64,000 nt of DNA from Aeromicrobium marinum DSM 15272 (GCF_000160775.2 NZ_CM001024.1:1990709-2054708); one strand, 5' to 3'; counted from the first letter of the stretch, positions 25,445 to 35,058 are shown. Program-made: numbers and translations. Notes: generated by a model from the letters alone, not told the origin.

Positions 25445-26427
25445 GCGACCTCGGCGACCAGGTGCTCGAGCGCCTCGGTGACCCGTTCGTGCTCCTCGAA
25501 CATCACCATGTGTCCGGCCCCGTCGACCAGCGTCAGCGTCGCGCTGTCGATCTCGTCGGCGAGCCGGCGGCTGTGCTTCGGCGGGGTCAGCAGGTCGGCG
25601 GTGCCGCACAGCACGACGGTGCGGACCGTCGCGAGGGTGGGCAACGCGTGGAACAGGTCGAGGCTCGGGAAGTTCGGGTAGAAGTCGGTGATGACCCGGG
25701 TCGGGGCGCGCAGGATCATCTCGTTGGACATGTCGGCGTGACGTTCGGCGGCATCGGGCCCCACGGCCCAACGCCGGATCACCGAGTAGCTGTTGAATCC
25801 GCGACCCCAGTCCAGCAGGGGGCTCGACACACCGATGAGCGCGCCGACCCGCTGGAGGGCGGCGTTCCCGCGGACGAGGCGCCCCGCGCTGGTGCCGATC
25901 AGCATGACCCCGGCGACCGGTCCGCCGAACAGGTCCGGCCGGTCGGCGGCCAGCTGCATGACGGCCATGCCGCCCATCGAGTGGCCGACCAGCACGACCG
26001 GCCCGGTCGGCGCGTGGGCCTCGATCACGCGCGCGAGGTCGTCCGCCAGCAGGGGGAAGGTCGAGCTGCGTCCTGAGGTCCGGCCCGACCGGCCGTGCCC
26101 CCGTTGGTCGACGGCGATGATCCTGACCCGGCCCCGCAGTGCGAGCCGCTGGTAGTGCCAGGTGTCGAGGTCGCACATCCAGCCGTGGACGAGCACGAGG
26201 GTGACCGGGTCCTGCGTGCCGGGGTCCACCTCGTCGATCTCGAGGTTGATCGCGATGCCGTCGCTCGCCACGACGGTGTGCCGGTCGCCGCGCACGCTGC
26301 CGAACTCGACCGCCTCCCCACGGCGCAGGCGGCGGTGGTGCGCGCGGCGCTGGTTGAGGACGGTCGCGGTGGCCCCGGCTGCCGCGAACGCCCCTGCGGT
26401 GACCGCGGCGGTGGTCAGGCGCTTCAT
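25441..26427 (-). CDS. alpha/beta hydrolase with N-terminal membrane anchor
   Basis: This 328-residue protein starts with a hydrophobic segment (TTAAVTAGAFAAAGATATVL) that is probably a signal anchor. The alpha/beta-hydrolase core follows, with LVHGWMCDLDTW (oxyanion region), VDQRGHGRSGR, the nucleophile elbow VGHSMGGMAV and a late GAGHMVMFEEHE supplying the catalytic histidine. The substrate is unknown. It lies between alr and the GNAT-TsaE gene, overlapping each by four bases, in a conserved actinobacterial arrangement. Confidence 0.88.
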   Translation of the reverse strand: MKRLTTAAVTAGAFAAAGATATVLNQRRAHHRRLRRGEAVEFGSVRGDRHTVVASDGIAINLEIDEVDPGTQDPVTLVLVHGWMCDLDTWHYQRLALRGRVRIIAVDQRGHGRSGRTSGRSSTFPLLADDLARVIEAHAPTGPVVLVGHSMGGMAVMQLAADRPDLFGGPVAGVMLIGTSAGRLVRGNAALQRVGALIGVSSPLLDWGRGFNSYSVIRRWAVGPDAAERHADMSNEMILRAPTRVITDFYPNFPSLDLFHALPTLATVRTVVLCGTADLLTPPKHSRRLADEIDSATLTLVDGAGHMVMFEEHERVTEALEHLVAEVA

Positions 26428-27551
26428 CGTCGTCCTCCGTAGGTGTGCCGGATCCGGCCCCCCAACCCTGTCACGACCTCGTAGCCGATGGTCCCGGCGG
26501 CCTCGGCCCAGTCCGTGGCGCTCGGTTCGCCGTCGCTGCCGTCGCCGAACAGGGTCACGACATCACCGCGGTCCGCCGGGAGGTCGCCCAGGTCGACGAC
26601 CAGCTGGTCCATGCAGATCGTCCCGACCACGGGCACCCGCCGACCCGCGAACCCTGCCTCGGCGCGACCGGTCGCGGCCCGGTGCACACCCTCGCCGTAG
26701 CCGACGGGCACGAGCCCGAGGGTGGTCGGCCGCTCGGTGACGTACCGGTGACCGTAGCTGACGCCCGTGCCGGCCGGCACCCGGCGGACCGCCGCGAGCC
26801 GGGCCCGGAGCGTCAACGCCGGCCGGAGCGGCAGGTCGATCGACAGACGGGGGTCCGGCGGGATCCCGTACGCGGCGATGCCGACCCGCACGAGATCGAG
26901 GTGCGTGCTCGGACGCGTGAGGGTGGCCGCCGAGTTGGCCAGGTGGCGCAGCCCGGGGTCGACCCCCGCCGCGGTGACGACGTCCAGGGCCGCGCGGAAG
27001 GCCCGCTCCTGGAGCTCGTTGGCCGGGTGCTCCGGATCGTCTGCGCAGGCCAGGTGCGACCAGGTGCCGGTGATCTCGATCCGGCCGGCGTCGCGGGCAC
27101 GGGCGGCGGCCTCCACGAGGTCCGGCCACTCCTCGGGGGCGGCTCCGTTGCGCGACAGTCCCGTGTCGACCTTCAGCTGGACCCGCGGCCGTCCGCCCGC
27201 TGCCACGATCTCCTCGAGCTGGCCGACCGACGACGCCGTCACCTCCACGTCGGCAGCGACCGCGGCGGCGTACGAGGCTCCGGGCGAGGCCAACCAGCAC
27301 AGCACCGGGCCGTCGTCGCCGCCCGACCGGAGGGCGAGCGCCTCCTCGACCGTGGCGACACCCAGCCAGTCGGCTCCGGCCTGCCGCGCGGCCCGGCCGA
27401 TCTCGGTCATGCCGTGGCCGTACGCGTCGGCCTTCACCACCGCCATGAGGGCCGAGGCCGGGGCCAGGTCCCCGAGGAGCCGCAGGTTCTCCCGGTAGGC
27501 GTCGAGGTCCACGTGGGCCTCGGCCTGGGGAGGGCCGCCGTGGGCGCTCAC
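26424..27551 (-). CDS. alr: alanine racemase
   Basis: This 375-residue fold-type III PLP enzyme has AHVDLDAYRENL at the N terminus, the PLP lysine in MAVVKADAYGHGM near residue 39, and the catalytic tyrosine in GVSYGHRYVTERP near residue 265. A terminal GYEVVTGLGGRIRHTY closes the protein. It supplies D-alanine for peptidoglycan. It overlaps the alpha/beta hydrolase by four bases downstream and the nnr gene by four bases upstream, so the whole acpS-to-tsaE block is probably one transcript. Confidence 0.97.
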   Translation of the reverse strand: MSAHGGPPQAEAHVDLDAYRENLRLLGDLAPASALMAVVKADAYGHGMTEIGRAARQAGADWLGVATVEEALALRSGGDDGPVLCWLASPGASYAAAVAADVEVTASSVGQLEEIVAAGGRPRVQLKVDTGLSRNGAAPEEWPDLVEAAARARDAGRIEITGTWSHLACADDPEHPANELQERAFRAALDVVTAAGVDPGLRHLANSAATLTRPSTHLDLVRVGIAAYGIPPDPRLSIDLPLRPALTLRARLAAVRRVPAGTGVSYGHRYVTERPTTLGLVPVGYGEGVHRAATGRAEAGFAGRRVPVVGTICMDQLVVDLGDLPADRGDVVTLFGDGSDGEPSATDWAEAAGTIGYEVVTGLGGRIRHTYGGRR

Positions 27552-28966
27552 CAGTCACGCACCCGGTGCAGGTCCCCCGCCAGGAAGTCAGCGGTCACGG
27601 CCGGCACGGCGGCAGCGACCCCCGAGGCCGTGACCGGGCCGCCGGGGTTGGCCCGGACCCCGGCGGCCCCGTGCAGGTGTGCCGCCACCGAGCCGGCCTC
27701 CAGCGGAGTGAGCCCGGCGGCCAACCAGGCGCCGGCGAGCCCGGCGAGCACGTCGCCCGTGCCGGCCGTGGCGAGCCACCGCGTGCCGGAGCGGTTGGCG
27801 CGGGTCGGGCCCTCGGGAGGCACGACCAGGGTGCGCCGACCCTTGAGCAGGACCGTCGCCCCCCACCGCGAGGCCGCGGCCCGGGCGTGACCCCACGGGT
27901 CGTCGTCGACGTCGTCCCGCGAGACGCCGAGCATCCGGGCGAGCTCGCCCGCGTGCGGAGTCAGCAGGGCGGGGACGTCGAACCGGTCGGGCAGCGACTG
28001 CAGTGCCGTGGCGTCGAGCAGCACCGGCACCTGCTCGGTGAGCGCGGCCCGGACCAGCTCGGCGGTCCCGTCGTCGCCGCCCGGTCCCACGACCCAGGCC
28101 TGCACCCGTCCCGGTCCGGCGACCACTTCCGGCGCCCGGTCGACGACACGTCGGCCGAGCTCGGCGGACCCGGCGAACCGGATCATCCCGGCGGGCCCGG
28201 CCTGGGCACCGGCGACGACCAGGTGAGCGGCCCCCGCGTAGGCCTCCGACCCGGCGGCCACGCCGAGCACACCGCGCGAGTACTTGTGCTCCGGACCGTC
28301 TCCGGTCATCCGGTGACCGGCAGGGGGCCCGTCGTCCGGGGTGAAGGTCTCGACGGCGGGCGTCGCCAGGTGCGGCCCGAGTCCGATGTCGACCAGCACG
28401 ACGTCGCCCGCGGCGTCGGCGGCCGGACCCAGCAGCAGCGCCGGCTTGAGCGTCCCGAACGTCACCGTCACGTCGGCCAGCAGGTGCTCACCGGGCAACG
28501 TGCCGCCGTCGACGTCGACACCCGACGGCACGTCGACGGCGAGGGTCCACGGATCCTCCTCGCGCTGCCAACGGGCCCACTCGGCGGCCGGACCCTCCAA
28601 TCCGGGTCGGGCCCCGATCCCGAACACCGCGTCGACGAGGTGGGTGTGCCCGCGCGGGGAGTCCACGACGCTGGCGCCGGCCGCGAGCGCGGCGGCCAGC
28701 CCGGGCCCGTGCACCCGGTCGGGGTCGAGCAGGCACAGGTTGACGCGGCGACCGCGCTCGCCCAGGTGCGCCGCGGCGAACAGCGCGTCCCCGCCGTTGT
28801 GACCGGGACCGACCAGCACCACGGGAGTGGCCCCGGGGGGCAGCCGGTCGTCCAGGATGTCGGCGAGTCCGCGGGCGGCCCGCTGCATGAGGACGTCCCA
28901 GCCGGTGTCGTCCGCGAGGCCCTGCTCGGCCCGACGCACGTCGGCGACCGTGTGGGCGGCGAGCAC
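27548..28966 (-). CDS. nnr: bifunctional NAD(P)HX epimerase/dehydratase
   Basis: This 472-residue fused repair enzyme has the N-terminal NnrE epimerase domain with VLVGPGHNGGDALFAA near residue 66 and AVDVPSGVDVDGG. The C-terminal NnrD ADP-dependent dehydratase domain has LTPHAGELARMLG, LKGRRTLV and the ATP-site ATAGTGDVLAGLAGAWLAAG. Together they restore hydrated NAD(P)H. The GTG at 28966 is chosen: GAGGAGG lies eight bases upstream, and acpS ends one base earlier. The 33-residue longer frame would lie inside acpS. Confidence 0.95.
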   Translation of the reverse strand: MLAAHTVADVRRAEQGLADDTGWDVLMQRAARGLADILDDRLPPGATPVVLVGPGHNGGDALFAAAHLGERGRRVNLCLLDPDRVHGPGLAAALAAGASVVDSPRGHTHLVDAVFGIGARPGLEGPAAEWARWQREEDPWTLAVDVPSGVDVDGGTLPGEHLLADVTVTFGTLKPALLLGPAADAAGDVVLVDIGLGPHLATPAVETFTPDDGPPAGHRMTGDGPEHKYSRGVLGVAAGSEAYAGAAHLVVAGAQAGPAGMIRFAGSAELGRRVVDRAPEVVAGPGRVQAWVVGPGGDDGTAELVRAALTEQVPVLLDATALQSLPDRFDVPALLTPHAGELARMLGVSRDDVDDDPWGHARAAASRWGATVLLKGRRTLVVPPEGPTRANRSGTRWLATAGTGDVLAGLAGAWLAAGLTPLEAGSVAAHLHGAAGVRANPGGPVTASGVAAAVPAVTADFLAGDLHRVRDW

Positions 28967-28967
28967 G

Positions 28968-29330
28968 TCAGCCCTCCTCGGCGACCACGAAGGCGGTGGC
29001 GACGGTGGTGTCGTGGGAGATCGAGAGGTGCAGGGCGGTGACGCCCAGCTGGTCGCACCGGTCACGCGCCGGACCGAACAGGCGGAACGACGGCGCGCCC
29101 CGGTCGTCGACGACGACCTCGACGTCGGTCCACGACAGGCCGTGCGATCCCCGCAGCGCCTTGACCAGCGCCTCCTTGGCCGCGAACCGGCCGGCGAGCG
29201 ACTCCAGCGGCAGGTCCCGCTCGTCGCCGGTGAAGAGTCGCTCCCGGATGCCCGGGGTGCGCTCGAGGGTCTCGGCGAACCGGGCCAGGTCCACCACGTC
29301 GACCCCGATGCCCCGCACCTGCCGGGTCAC
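28968..29330 (-). CDS. acpS: holo-[acyl-carrier-protein] synthase
   Basis: This 120-residue AcpS-type phosphopantetheinyl transferase shows RGIGVDVVDLARFAETL (Mg-binding Asp) and RLFTGDERDL. GRFAAKEALVKAL carries the second metal-binding glutamate, and LHLSISHDTTVATAFV is near the C terminus. It activates ACP with 4'-phosphopantetheine. The GTG start overlaps the glmS stop (GTGA), and the stop is one base before nnr. The longer 144-residue frame is unlikely because it would run back into glmS. Confidence 0.95.
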   Translation of the reverse strand: MTRQVRGIGVDVVDLARFAETLERTPGIRERLFTGDERDLPLESLAGRFAAKEALVKALRGSHGLSWTDVEVVVDDRGAPSFRLFGPARDRCDQLGVTALHLSISHDTTVATAFVVAEEG

Positions 29331-31171
29331 TCGACCGTGACCGACTTCGCGAGGTTGCGGGGCTGGTCGACGTCGTGGCCCAGCTGCGCCGCGAACTCGC
29401 ACGCGAAGATCTGCAGCGGCACCGTGGCGACCAGCGGCTGCAGCAGCGTGGGGAGCCGCGGGAGCCGGATCAGGTGGTCGGCGTACGGCACGACGTCGTC
29501 GTCGCCGTCCTCGACCAGGACGATCGTGCGGGCCCCGCGGGCGCGGACCTCCTGGATGTTGCTCACGATCTTCTTCTGCAGCAGGTCACGGCCCTTGGGC
29601 GGCACCACGACGAAGACCGGAAGACCCTCCTCGATGACTGCGATGGGACCGTGCTTGAGCTCGCCGGCGCTGAATCCCTCCGCGTGGATGTAGGCCAGCT
29701 CCTTGAGCTTCAGCGCCCCTTCCAGCGCGACCGGGTAGCCGACGTGCCGCCCGAGGAACAGGATCGAGCGTGACCCGGCGAGGTCGCGCGCGACCTTGCG
29801 GATCTCGTCACCGTCGTCGAGCATCCGTTGGATGCCTGCCGGCACACCCTCGAGATCGGCGATGATCCGGGCGATCTCGTCGCCGTACTTGACCCCCTTC
29901 ACCTGGGCCAGGTACAGCCCCAGCAGGTAGCAGGCCACCAGCTGGGACAGGAACCCCTTGGTCGAGGCGACGGCCACCTCCGGGCCCGCGTGGGTGTAGA
30001 TGACGGCGTCGGACTCCCGGGGGATGGTCGAGCCGTTGGTGTTGCAGATGCTCAGCACGCGGGCCCGCTGCTGCCGTGCGTAGCGGATGGCCTCGATCGT
30101 GTCGGCGGTCTCCCCCGACTGGCTGATGGTGACGACCAGCGTGGTCTTGTCGAGGATCGGGTCACGGTAGCGGAACTCCGAGGCCAGCTCGACCTCGACG
30201 GGGATGCGGGTCCAGTGCTCGATCGCGTACTTGGCCACCATGGCCGCGTAGTAGGACGTGCCGCAGGCGATGGCGACGATCTTGTCGACGTTGCGCAGCT
30301 CGTCGTCGGACAGGCGCATCTCGTCGAGCTGCAGCAGTCCGTCACGACCGTGGCGGCCGAGCAGCGTGTCGGCCACGGCCTGCGGCTGCTCGGCGATCTC
30401 CTTGAGCATGAACCACTCGTAGCCGCCCTTCTCGGCGGCCGACAGGTCCCAGTCGACGTGGTACTCGCGGGTCTCGGCGGGGCGACCGTCGAACCCCGTC
30501 ACGACGACGTCGTCGGCGGTGATGGTGACGACCTGGTCCTGCCCCAGCTCGATCGCGTCCCGGGTGAACTCGATGAACGCGGCCACGTCGGACCCCAGGA
30601 AGTTCTCGCCGTCACCGCGGCCGACCACCAACGGGGAGTTGCGGCGCGCGCCCACCACCGTCCCGGGGTGGTCGGCATGACAGATCACCAGGGTGAACGC
30701 CCCCTCGAGCTGCCGGCAGACCAGCCGCACCGCCTCGGTGAGGTCCGGCGTCCGCTCCATCTCCGCGGCCAGCAGGTGGGCCACCACCTCGGTGTCGGTC
30801 TCGGACGACAGCTCTCGTCCCGATGCCTCGATGCCGGCGCGGAGCTCCGCGAAGTTCTCGATGATGCCGTTGTGCACCACGGCGACCCGGCCGCTCTCGT
30901 CCAGGTGCGGGTGGGCGTTGCGGTCGTTCGGTGCACCGTGGGTGGCCCACCGGGTGTGTCCGATGCCCGTCGTGGCCGGCGGCATCACGGTCTCGGCGAG
31001 CACCGCGTCGAGGTTGGCGAGCTTGCCGGCCTTCTTGGCGCTCACGATCTCGCCGTCCGCGACCAGGGCGACACCACCGGAGTCGTAGCCGCGGTACTCC
31101 AGGCGCCGCAGACCGCCCATCACGACGTCGAGTGCCGAGCGCTGCCCCACGTATCCGACGATTCCGCACAT
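29327..31171 (-). CDS. glmS: glutamine-fructose-6-phosphate aminotransferase
   Basis: This 614-residue enzyme has a glutaminase domain starting MCGIVGYVG, where Cys2 is the N-terminal nucleophile. RRLEYRGYDSGG and HTRWATHG are nearby, and two SIS isomerase domains follow (ISQSGETADT, PVALEGALKLKE, AEGFSAGELKHGPIA). The C terminus PRNLAKSVTVE is canonical. It makes glucosamine-6-phosphate for peptidoglycan. ATG 31171 is fixed by the catalytic cysteine. TACCCT lies seven bases upstream, suggesting a nearly leaderless promoter in the gap shared with coaA. It heads the acpS-nnr-alr block. Confidence 0.98.
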   Translation of the reverse strand: MCGIVGYVGQRSALDVVMGGLRRLEYRGYDSGGVALVADGEIVSAKKAGKLANLDAVLAETVMPPATTGIGHTRWATHGAPNDRNAHPHLDESGRVAVVHNGIIENFAELRAGIEASGRELSSETDTEVVAHLLAAEMERTPDLTEAVRLVCRQLEGAFTLVICHADHPGTVVGARRNSPLVVGRGDGENFLGSDVAAFIEFTRDAIELGQDQVVTITADDVVVTGFDGRPAETREYHVDWDLSAAEKGGYEWFMLKEIAEQPQAVADTLLGRHGRDGLLQLDEMRLSDDELRNVDKIVAIACGTSYYAAMVAKYAIEHWTRIPVEVELASEFRYRDPILDKTTLVVTISQSGETADTIEAIRYARQQRARVLSICNTNGSTIPRESDAVIYTHAGPEVAVASTKGFLSQLVACYLLGLYLAQVKGVKYGDEIARIIADLEGVPAGIQRMLDDGDEIRKVARDLAGSRSILFLGRHVGYPVALEGALKLKELAYIHAEGFSAGELKHGPIAVIEEGLPVFVVVPPKGRDLLQKKIVSNIQEVRARGARTIVLVEDGDDDVVPYADHLIRLPRLPTLLQPLVATVPLQIFACEFAAQLGHDVDQPRNLAKSVTVE

Positions 31172-31226
31172 GCGCATCAGGGTACCGAGTGCACGGCCCG
31201 GACCGGGCATCGTGAGAATGGAGACC

Positions 31227-32168
31227 ATGTCACGCGACACGTCGCCGTACGTCGAGCTGGAGCGCGCCGCCTGGGCCGAGCTCGCCGGCGACGCCCCTCA
31301 ACCGCTCAGTGCCGCCGAGATCGAGCGCGTCCGGGGGCTCGGCGACGAGCTGGACCTCGAGGAGGTCCGGCAGGTCTACCTTCCGTTGACGCAGCTGATC
31401 AGCATGCGCATCCGGGCCGCCTCCGGGTTGCACCGGGCCACCGAGAAGTTCCTCGGCAACCCCCAGCCGCAACGCACGCCGTACGTCATCGGCGTGGCGG
31501 GCTCGGTCGCGGTGGGCAAGTCGACGACCGCCCGGCTGCTGCGCGAGCTGCTGAGCCACGCCCCGGAGCGGCCCAAGGTCGAGCTCGTGACCACCGACGG
31601 CTTCCTGCTGCCCAACGACGAGCTGCGACGCCGCGGCCTGCTCGAACGCAAAGGGTTCCCGGAGTCCTACGACCGCAAGGCGCTGCTGCGGTTCGTCATC
31701 GACGTCAAGTCGGGGGCCGAGGCCGCGGAGGCTCCGGTCTACTCCCACCTGACGTACGACGTCACCGACGACGTGGTGACCCTCAACCGTCCCGACGTCG
31801 TCATCGTGGAGGGCCTCAACGTGCTGGCCCCGGCCCGGCGTCGGGGGGACGGCAGCCCCGGTCTGGCGATCAGCGACTTCTTCGACTTCTCGATCTACGT
31901 CGACGCCTCGGGTCGCGACATCCGCGGCTGGTACATCGAGCGGTTCCTGAGCCTGCGCAAGACGGCCTTCGCCGACCCCGACTCCTACTTCCACCGGTAC
32001 AGCGAGCTCACCGACACCGAGGCCGCGGCCCGTGCCGAGGAGCTGTGGGACACGATCAACTGGCCGAACCTGCGCGAGAACATCACCACCACCCGCAGCC
32101 GGGCCGACCTCGTGCTGCGCAAGGGCAAGGACCACTCGGTCGCCTGGGTCCGCCTCCGCAAGCTCTGA
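31227..32168 (+). CDS. coaA: type I pantothenate kinase
   Basis: This 313-residue kinase of the PRK family has SPYVELERAAWAEL at the start, as in CoaA, the Walker A GVAGSVAVGKSTTARLL near residue 93, and VTTDGFLLPNDEL. RKGFPESYDRKALLRF, the HLTYDVTDDVV segment and VIVEGLNVL follow. It commits pantothenate to coenzyme A. The ATG at 31227 is preferred because GGAG lies four bases upstream. ATG 31218 is also possible. It is divergent from glmS across a 55-bp promoter gap and converges on the tandem GNAT gene. Confidence 0.96.
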   Translation: MSRDTSPYVELERAAWAELAGDAPQPLSAAEIERVRGLGDELDLEEVRQVYLPLTQLISMRIRAASGLHRATEKFLGNPQPQRTPYVIGVAGSVAVGKSTTARLLRELLSHAPERPKVELVTTDGFLLPNDELRRRGLLERKGFPESYDRKALLRFVIDVKSGAEAAEAPVYSHLTYDVTDDVVTLNRPDVVIVEGLNVLAPARRRGDGSPGLAISDFFDFSIYVDASGRDIRGWYIERFLSLRKTAFADPDSYFHRYSELTDTEAAARAEELWDTINWPNLRENITTTRSRADLVLRKGKDHSVAWVRLRKL

Positions 32169-32176
32169 CCGGACGC

Positions 32177-33145
32177 TCAGACGTCGCGCGCGTACTCCCC
32201 GACCCACGCCACCTGCTCGTAGCCGAGCTGCTCGTTGACCGCGATCATCGGGGCGTTGGATGCCGCGTTGTACGTGTGGATCCGCCGGCGACCGGCGAGC
32301 AGGTCGGCCGAGGTCTGCATGGTGCGGACCTTGAGGGCGAGCCCGAGTCCGTGGCCGCGGTGGTCGGGCAGCACCAACGTGTCCCACTGGTAGACCTCGT
32401 CGCTGCCCCCGGGGAACGCCAGCTGGGTGTGGCCGACCAGCCGGCCCCCGCCGTCGCGGGCCACGGTGATCTGCATCTGCCGGTTCTGCGCCGCGACGCT
32501 CCGTTCGTCCGCGCGGACCCGCTCGGCGTCCCAGAACTCGTCCTCCAGCTCGACCTCACCGGCCGGGGCCTCGGAGTTCATGCGGCGTCGCAGATCCGCG
32601 TACTGGTCGACCCAGGCGTCCGGGCACGACCCTCTCCAGGAGTCGAGGGTGTACGCCGGTGACAGGCGGAGGGCCGGTACCGCGGCCGGGAGCAACAGCT
32701 CGCGCTGCGCGTACATCAGGTCGAGGTGGTAGCCGCAGGCCTCGGCGAAGCGGCCTGCGTCGCCGGTCGGCGTCGCCACCTCCCAGGCGGCCTCCCCCAC
32801 GACCCTGGCCCGTCCGGCGGCCCGGGCGAGGTCGACGACCGCCGACTCGACGCGGCGTCCCCAGCCCTGGCGCCGGTGGCCCGGGTCGACGAACACCTCG
32901 ACGTACGCCAGCCCGGTGTTGTCCTTCTGCGGGAGCTTGGTCCACCCGCCGGCGACGGTGCGACCGGCATCGTCGCCCAGCAGCACCAGGGTCAGGTGCT
33001 CGTAGGCGTCGTCCCGCACGTGCTCACGCTTCTCGGCCAGCGTCCACGGCTGGTCGAAGGGTCGGTCGAAGGCCCGCTCGTACGCCTCGTGCCAGCGGGT
33101 GATCATCGCGTCGTCGTGCGGTTCCACCACCGTGATGCCGGTCAC
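32177..33145 (-). CDS. tandem-domain GNAT acetyltransferase
   Basis: This 322-residue protein has two GNAT folds. The first has VEVFVDPGHRRQGWGRRV near residue 86. The second has DTLVLPDHRGHGLGLALKV near residue 255 and ends with APMIAVNEQLGYEQV. Only the second looks fully canonical at the acetyl-CoA loop end (N-x-x-M-x-x-V-N). The layout resembles mycothiol synthase and other tandem GNATs of actinomycetes, but MshD identity cannot be claimed. TACTCT sits exactly six bases before the GTG start. Confidence 0.85.
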   Translation of the reverse strand: MTGITVVEPHDDAMITRWHEAYERAFDRPFDQPWTLAEKREHVRDDAYEHLTLVLLGDDAGRTVAGGWTKLPQKDNTGLAYVEVFVDPGHRRQGWGRRVESAVVDLARAAGRARVVGEAAWEVATPTGDAGRFAEACGYHLDLMYAQRELLLPAAVPALRLSPAYTLDSWRGSCPDAWVDQYADLRRRMNSEAPAGEVELEDEFWDAERVRADERSVAAQNRQMQITVARDGGGRLVGHTQLAFPGGSDEVYQWDTLVLPDHRGHGLGLALKVRTMQTSADLLAGRRRIHTYNAASNAPMIAVNEQLGYEQVAWVGEYARDV

Positions 33146-33151
33146 CCGGGG

Positions 33152-33157
33152 AGAGTA
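33152..33157 (-). promoter_or_regulatory. -10-like hexamer TACTCT for the tandem GNAT gene (leaderless type)
   Basis: TACTCT on the minus strand lies six bases before the GTG start, with only CCCCGG between, so no Shine-Dalgarno is available. Confidence 0.5.
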
Positions 33158-33191
33158 CCGCCGTCGCGACGCGCTGTCGCTCGCCGTCGCG

Positions 33192-34538
33192 TCAGAGGGC
33201 CAGGCGGGAGCGGACCACGCCGGCGAGATGGTCCGCGACGGCGGCGGCCTCGTCCTGGGTCGGGGCCTCGACCATCACCCGCACGAGGGGCTCGGTGCCC
33301 GACTGCCGCAGCAGCACCCGACCGCGGCCCTCCAGCCGCGCCGAGGCGGCGGTGACCTCTCCCTGCAGGACGGGGTCGGTCGCGGCACGGGTCTTGTCGA
33401 CGTCGGGCACGTTGACCAGCACCTGCGGCAGGCGGGTCATGAGGGCTCCGAGCTCGGCCAACGTCCGGCCGGTCTGCACCATCCGGGCGGCCACGTGCAG
33501 CGCCGCCAGGACGCCGTCCCCGGTGGTCGCGTACTCGCTCATGATGACGTGACCGGACTGCTCGCCCCCGACGGAGTAGCCGCCGGCCCGCATCGCCTCG
33601 AGCACGTACCGGTCACCCACGGCGGTCTGCACCACCCGGATCTGCTCGCGCTCCATCGCCTGCACGAAGCCGAGGTTGCTCATGACGGTCGCCACGACGG
33701 TGTCGTCCCGCAGGCCGCCGGCGTCGCGGGCCGCGGTGGCGAGGATCGCGAGCAGCTGGTCGCCGTCGACGACCGTGCCGTCCGCGTCGACGGCCAGGCA
33801 CCGGTCGGCGTCGCCGTCGAAGGCGAAACCGGCCTGGGCACCGTGGGCGACCACCGCGGCCTGCAGGTCGTCCAGGTGGGTCGAGCCGCAGGCCTCGTTG
33901 ATGTTGAGCCCGTCGGGCTGGTCGTGGATCGCGACCACCTCGGCGCCGAGCGCCTCGAAGGCGCCGGGGCCGGACTCGTGGGCGGCGCCGTTGGCGCAGT
34001 CGAGCACCACGCGGAGTCCGTCGAGCCGCGCGGGGACGCTGTCGACGAGGTGCCGCACGTAGGTGGCGAGCCCGGCGTGGCTGTCGCCCACGCGGCCGAC
34101 GTCCCGACCCGTGGGCCGGTCCCAGGGCTCCTCCAGGCGCTGCTCGATGAGCAGCTCGATGGCGTCGTCGAGCTTGTGCCCGCCGCGGGCGAGGAACTTG
34201 ATGCCGTTGTCGGGCATGGGGTTGTGGCTCGCCGAGATCATGACCCCCATGTCCGCCTCGAGGAACGAGGTGAGGAACGCGCAGCCGGGAGTGGGGACGA
34301 CCCCCAGACGGTGCACGTCGACGCCGGCCGAGGCCAGACCGGCCACCACCGCGGCCTCGAGGAACTCCCCCGAGGCCCGCGGGTCGCGGGCGACGACAGC
34401 GGTGGGCCGGGCGTCGGCGAACTCGCCGCGCTCGCCCAGCACGTGGGCCGCCGCCACCGACAGGTCGACGGCCAGCTCTGCGGTCAGGTCCCGGTTGGCG
34501 AGTCCGCGGACACCGTCGGTGCCGAAGATCCGACCCAC
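33192..34538 (-). CDS. glmM: phosphoglucosamine mutase
   Basis: This 448-residue enzyme starts GRIFGTDGVRGLAN. The phosphoserine loop is VMISASHNPMPDNGIKF near residue 101, the Mg-binding loop is FDGDADRCLAVD near residue 240, and GGEQSGH and the phosphate-binding RQSGTEPLVRVM follow. It converts glucosamine-6-phosphate to the 1-phosphate for UDP-GlcNAc synthesis. It is seven bases downstream of rpsI, and the rplM-rpsI-glmM order is standard in actinobacteria. Confidence 0.98.
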   Translation of the reverse strand: MGRIFGTDGVRGLANRDLTAELAVDLSVAAAHVLGERGEFADARPTAVVARDPRASGEFLEAAVVAGLASAGVDVHRLGVVPTPGCAFLTSFLEADMGVMISASHNPMPDNGIKFLARGGHKLDDAIELLIEQRLEEPWDRPTGRDVGRVGDSHAGLATYVRHLVDSVPARLDGLRVVLDCANGAAHESGPGAFEALGAEVVAIHDQPDGLNINEACGSTHLDDLQAAVVAHGAQAGFAFDGDADRCLAVDADGTVVDGDQLLAILATAARDAGGLRDDTVVATVMSNLGFVQAMEREQIRVVQTAVGDRYVLEAMRAGGYSVGGEQSGHVIMSEYATTGDGVLAALHVAARMVQTGRTLAELGALMTRLPQVLVNVPDVDKTRAATDPVLQGEVTAASARLEGRGRVLLRQSGTEPLVRVMVEAPTQDEAAAVADHLAGVVRSRLAL

Positions 34539-34545
34539 GTGGGGA

Positions 34546-35058
34546 TCAGCGCTTGCTGTACTGCGGCGCCTTGCGGGCCTTCTTGAGACCGGCCTTCTTG
34601 CGCTCCTTGATGCGCGAGTCGCGCGTGAGGAGTCCGGCCTTCTTCAGCACCGGGCGGTTGGCCTCCTCGTCGATGCCGTTGAGGGCCCGGGCCACGCCGA
34701 GGCGCAGCGCGCCGGCCTGTCCGGTCATGCCGCCACCGGTCACCCGGGCGATCACGTCGAAGCGGCCGTCGAGACCGGTCTCGGCGAACGCCTCCTTGGC
34801 GATCTGCTGGTGCAGCTTGTTGGGCAGGTAGTCCTCCAACGGCTTGCCGTTGACGGTCCAGACGCCGGTGCCGGGGACGATGCGCACGCGGGCGATCGCC
34901 TCCTTGCGGCGACCGGTGGCCGCGCCGGGCACGATCGTCGCGGGCTTCTCGGGAGCGTCGGCGGACGGCGCGCTCTCGGAGGTGTACGCGACGCCGTCGG
35001 CGTCGGTCTGGAAGTCGGTGTCGTCCGCGGTGGACGCTGCCTGCTCAGTCTGGGCCAC
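34546..35058 (-). CDS. rpsI: 30S ribosomal protein S9
   Basis: The C-terminal ~130 residues are S9: [38 protein letters not shown], and the terminal APQYSKR that reaches the P-site tRNA. The full 170 residues include an acidic, Ser/Ala/Asp-rich N-terminal extension of ~45 residues, common in actinomycetes but absent in E. coli. It is co-transcribed with rplM (24-bp gap) and glmM. Confidence 0.97.
   Translation of the reverse strand: MAQTEQAASTADDTDFQTDADGVAYTSESAPSADAPEKPATIVPGAATGRRKEAIARVRIVPGTGVWTVNGKPLEDYLPNKLHQQIAKEAFAETGLDGRFDVIARVTGGGMTGQAGALRLGVARALNGIDEEANRPVLKKAGLLTRDSRIKERKKAGLKKARKAPQYSKR

Noticed and set aside
24464..26176. longer 570-codon version of the GNAT-TsaE gene
   Set aside because: The extra N terminus lies inside the alpha/beta hydrolase gene in another frame. 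The ATGA overlap fixes the start at 25444.
27548..29065. 33-residue N-terminal extension of the NAD(P)HX repair gene
   Set aside because: It overlaps acpS. The GTG at 28966 with GAGGAGG upstream is the better start.
31171..31240. glmS start extended 23 codons upstream
   Set aside because: Cys2 of glmS must follow the initiator methionine, so ATG 31171 is correct.
29828..32662. 944-codon rightward ORF
   Set aside because: Antisense to glmS and out of frame with coaA. No recognisable domain.
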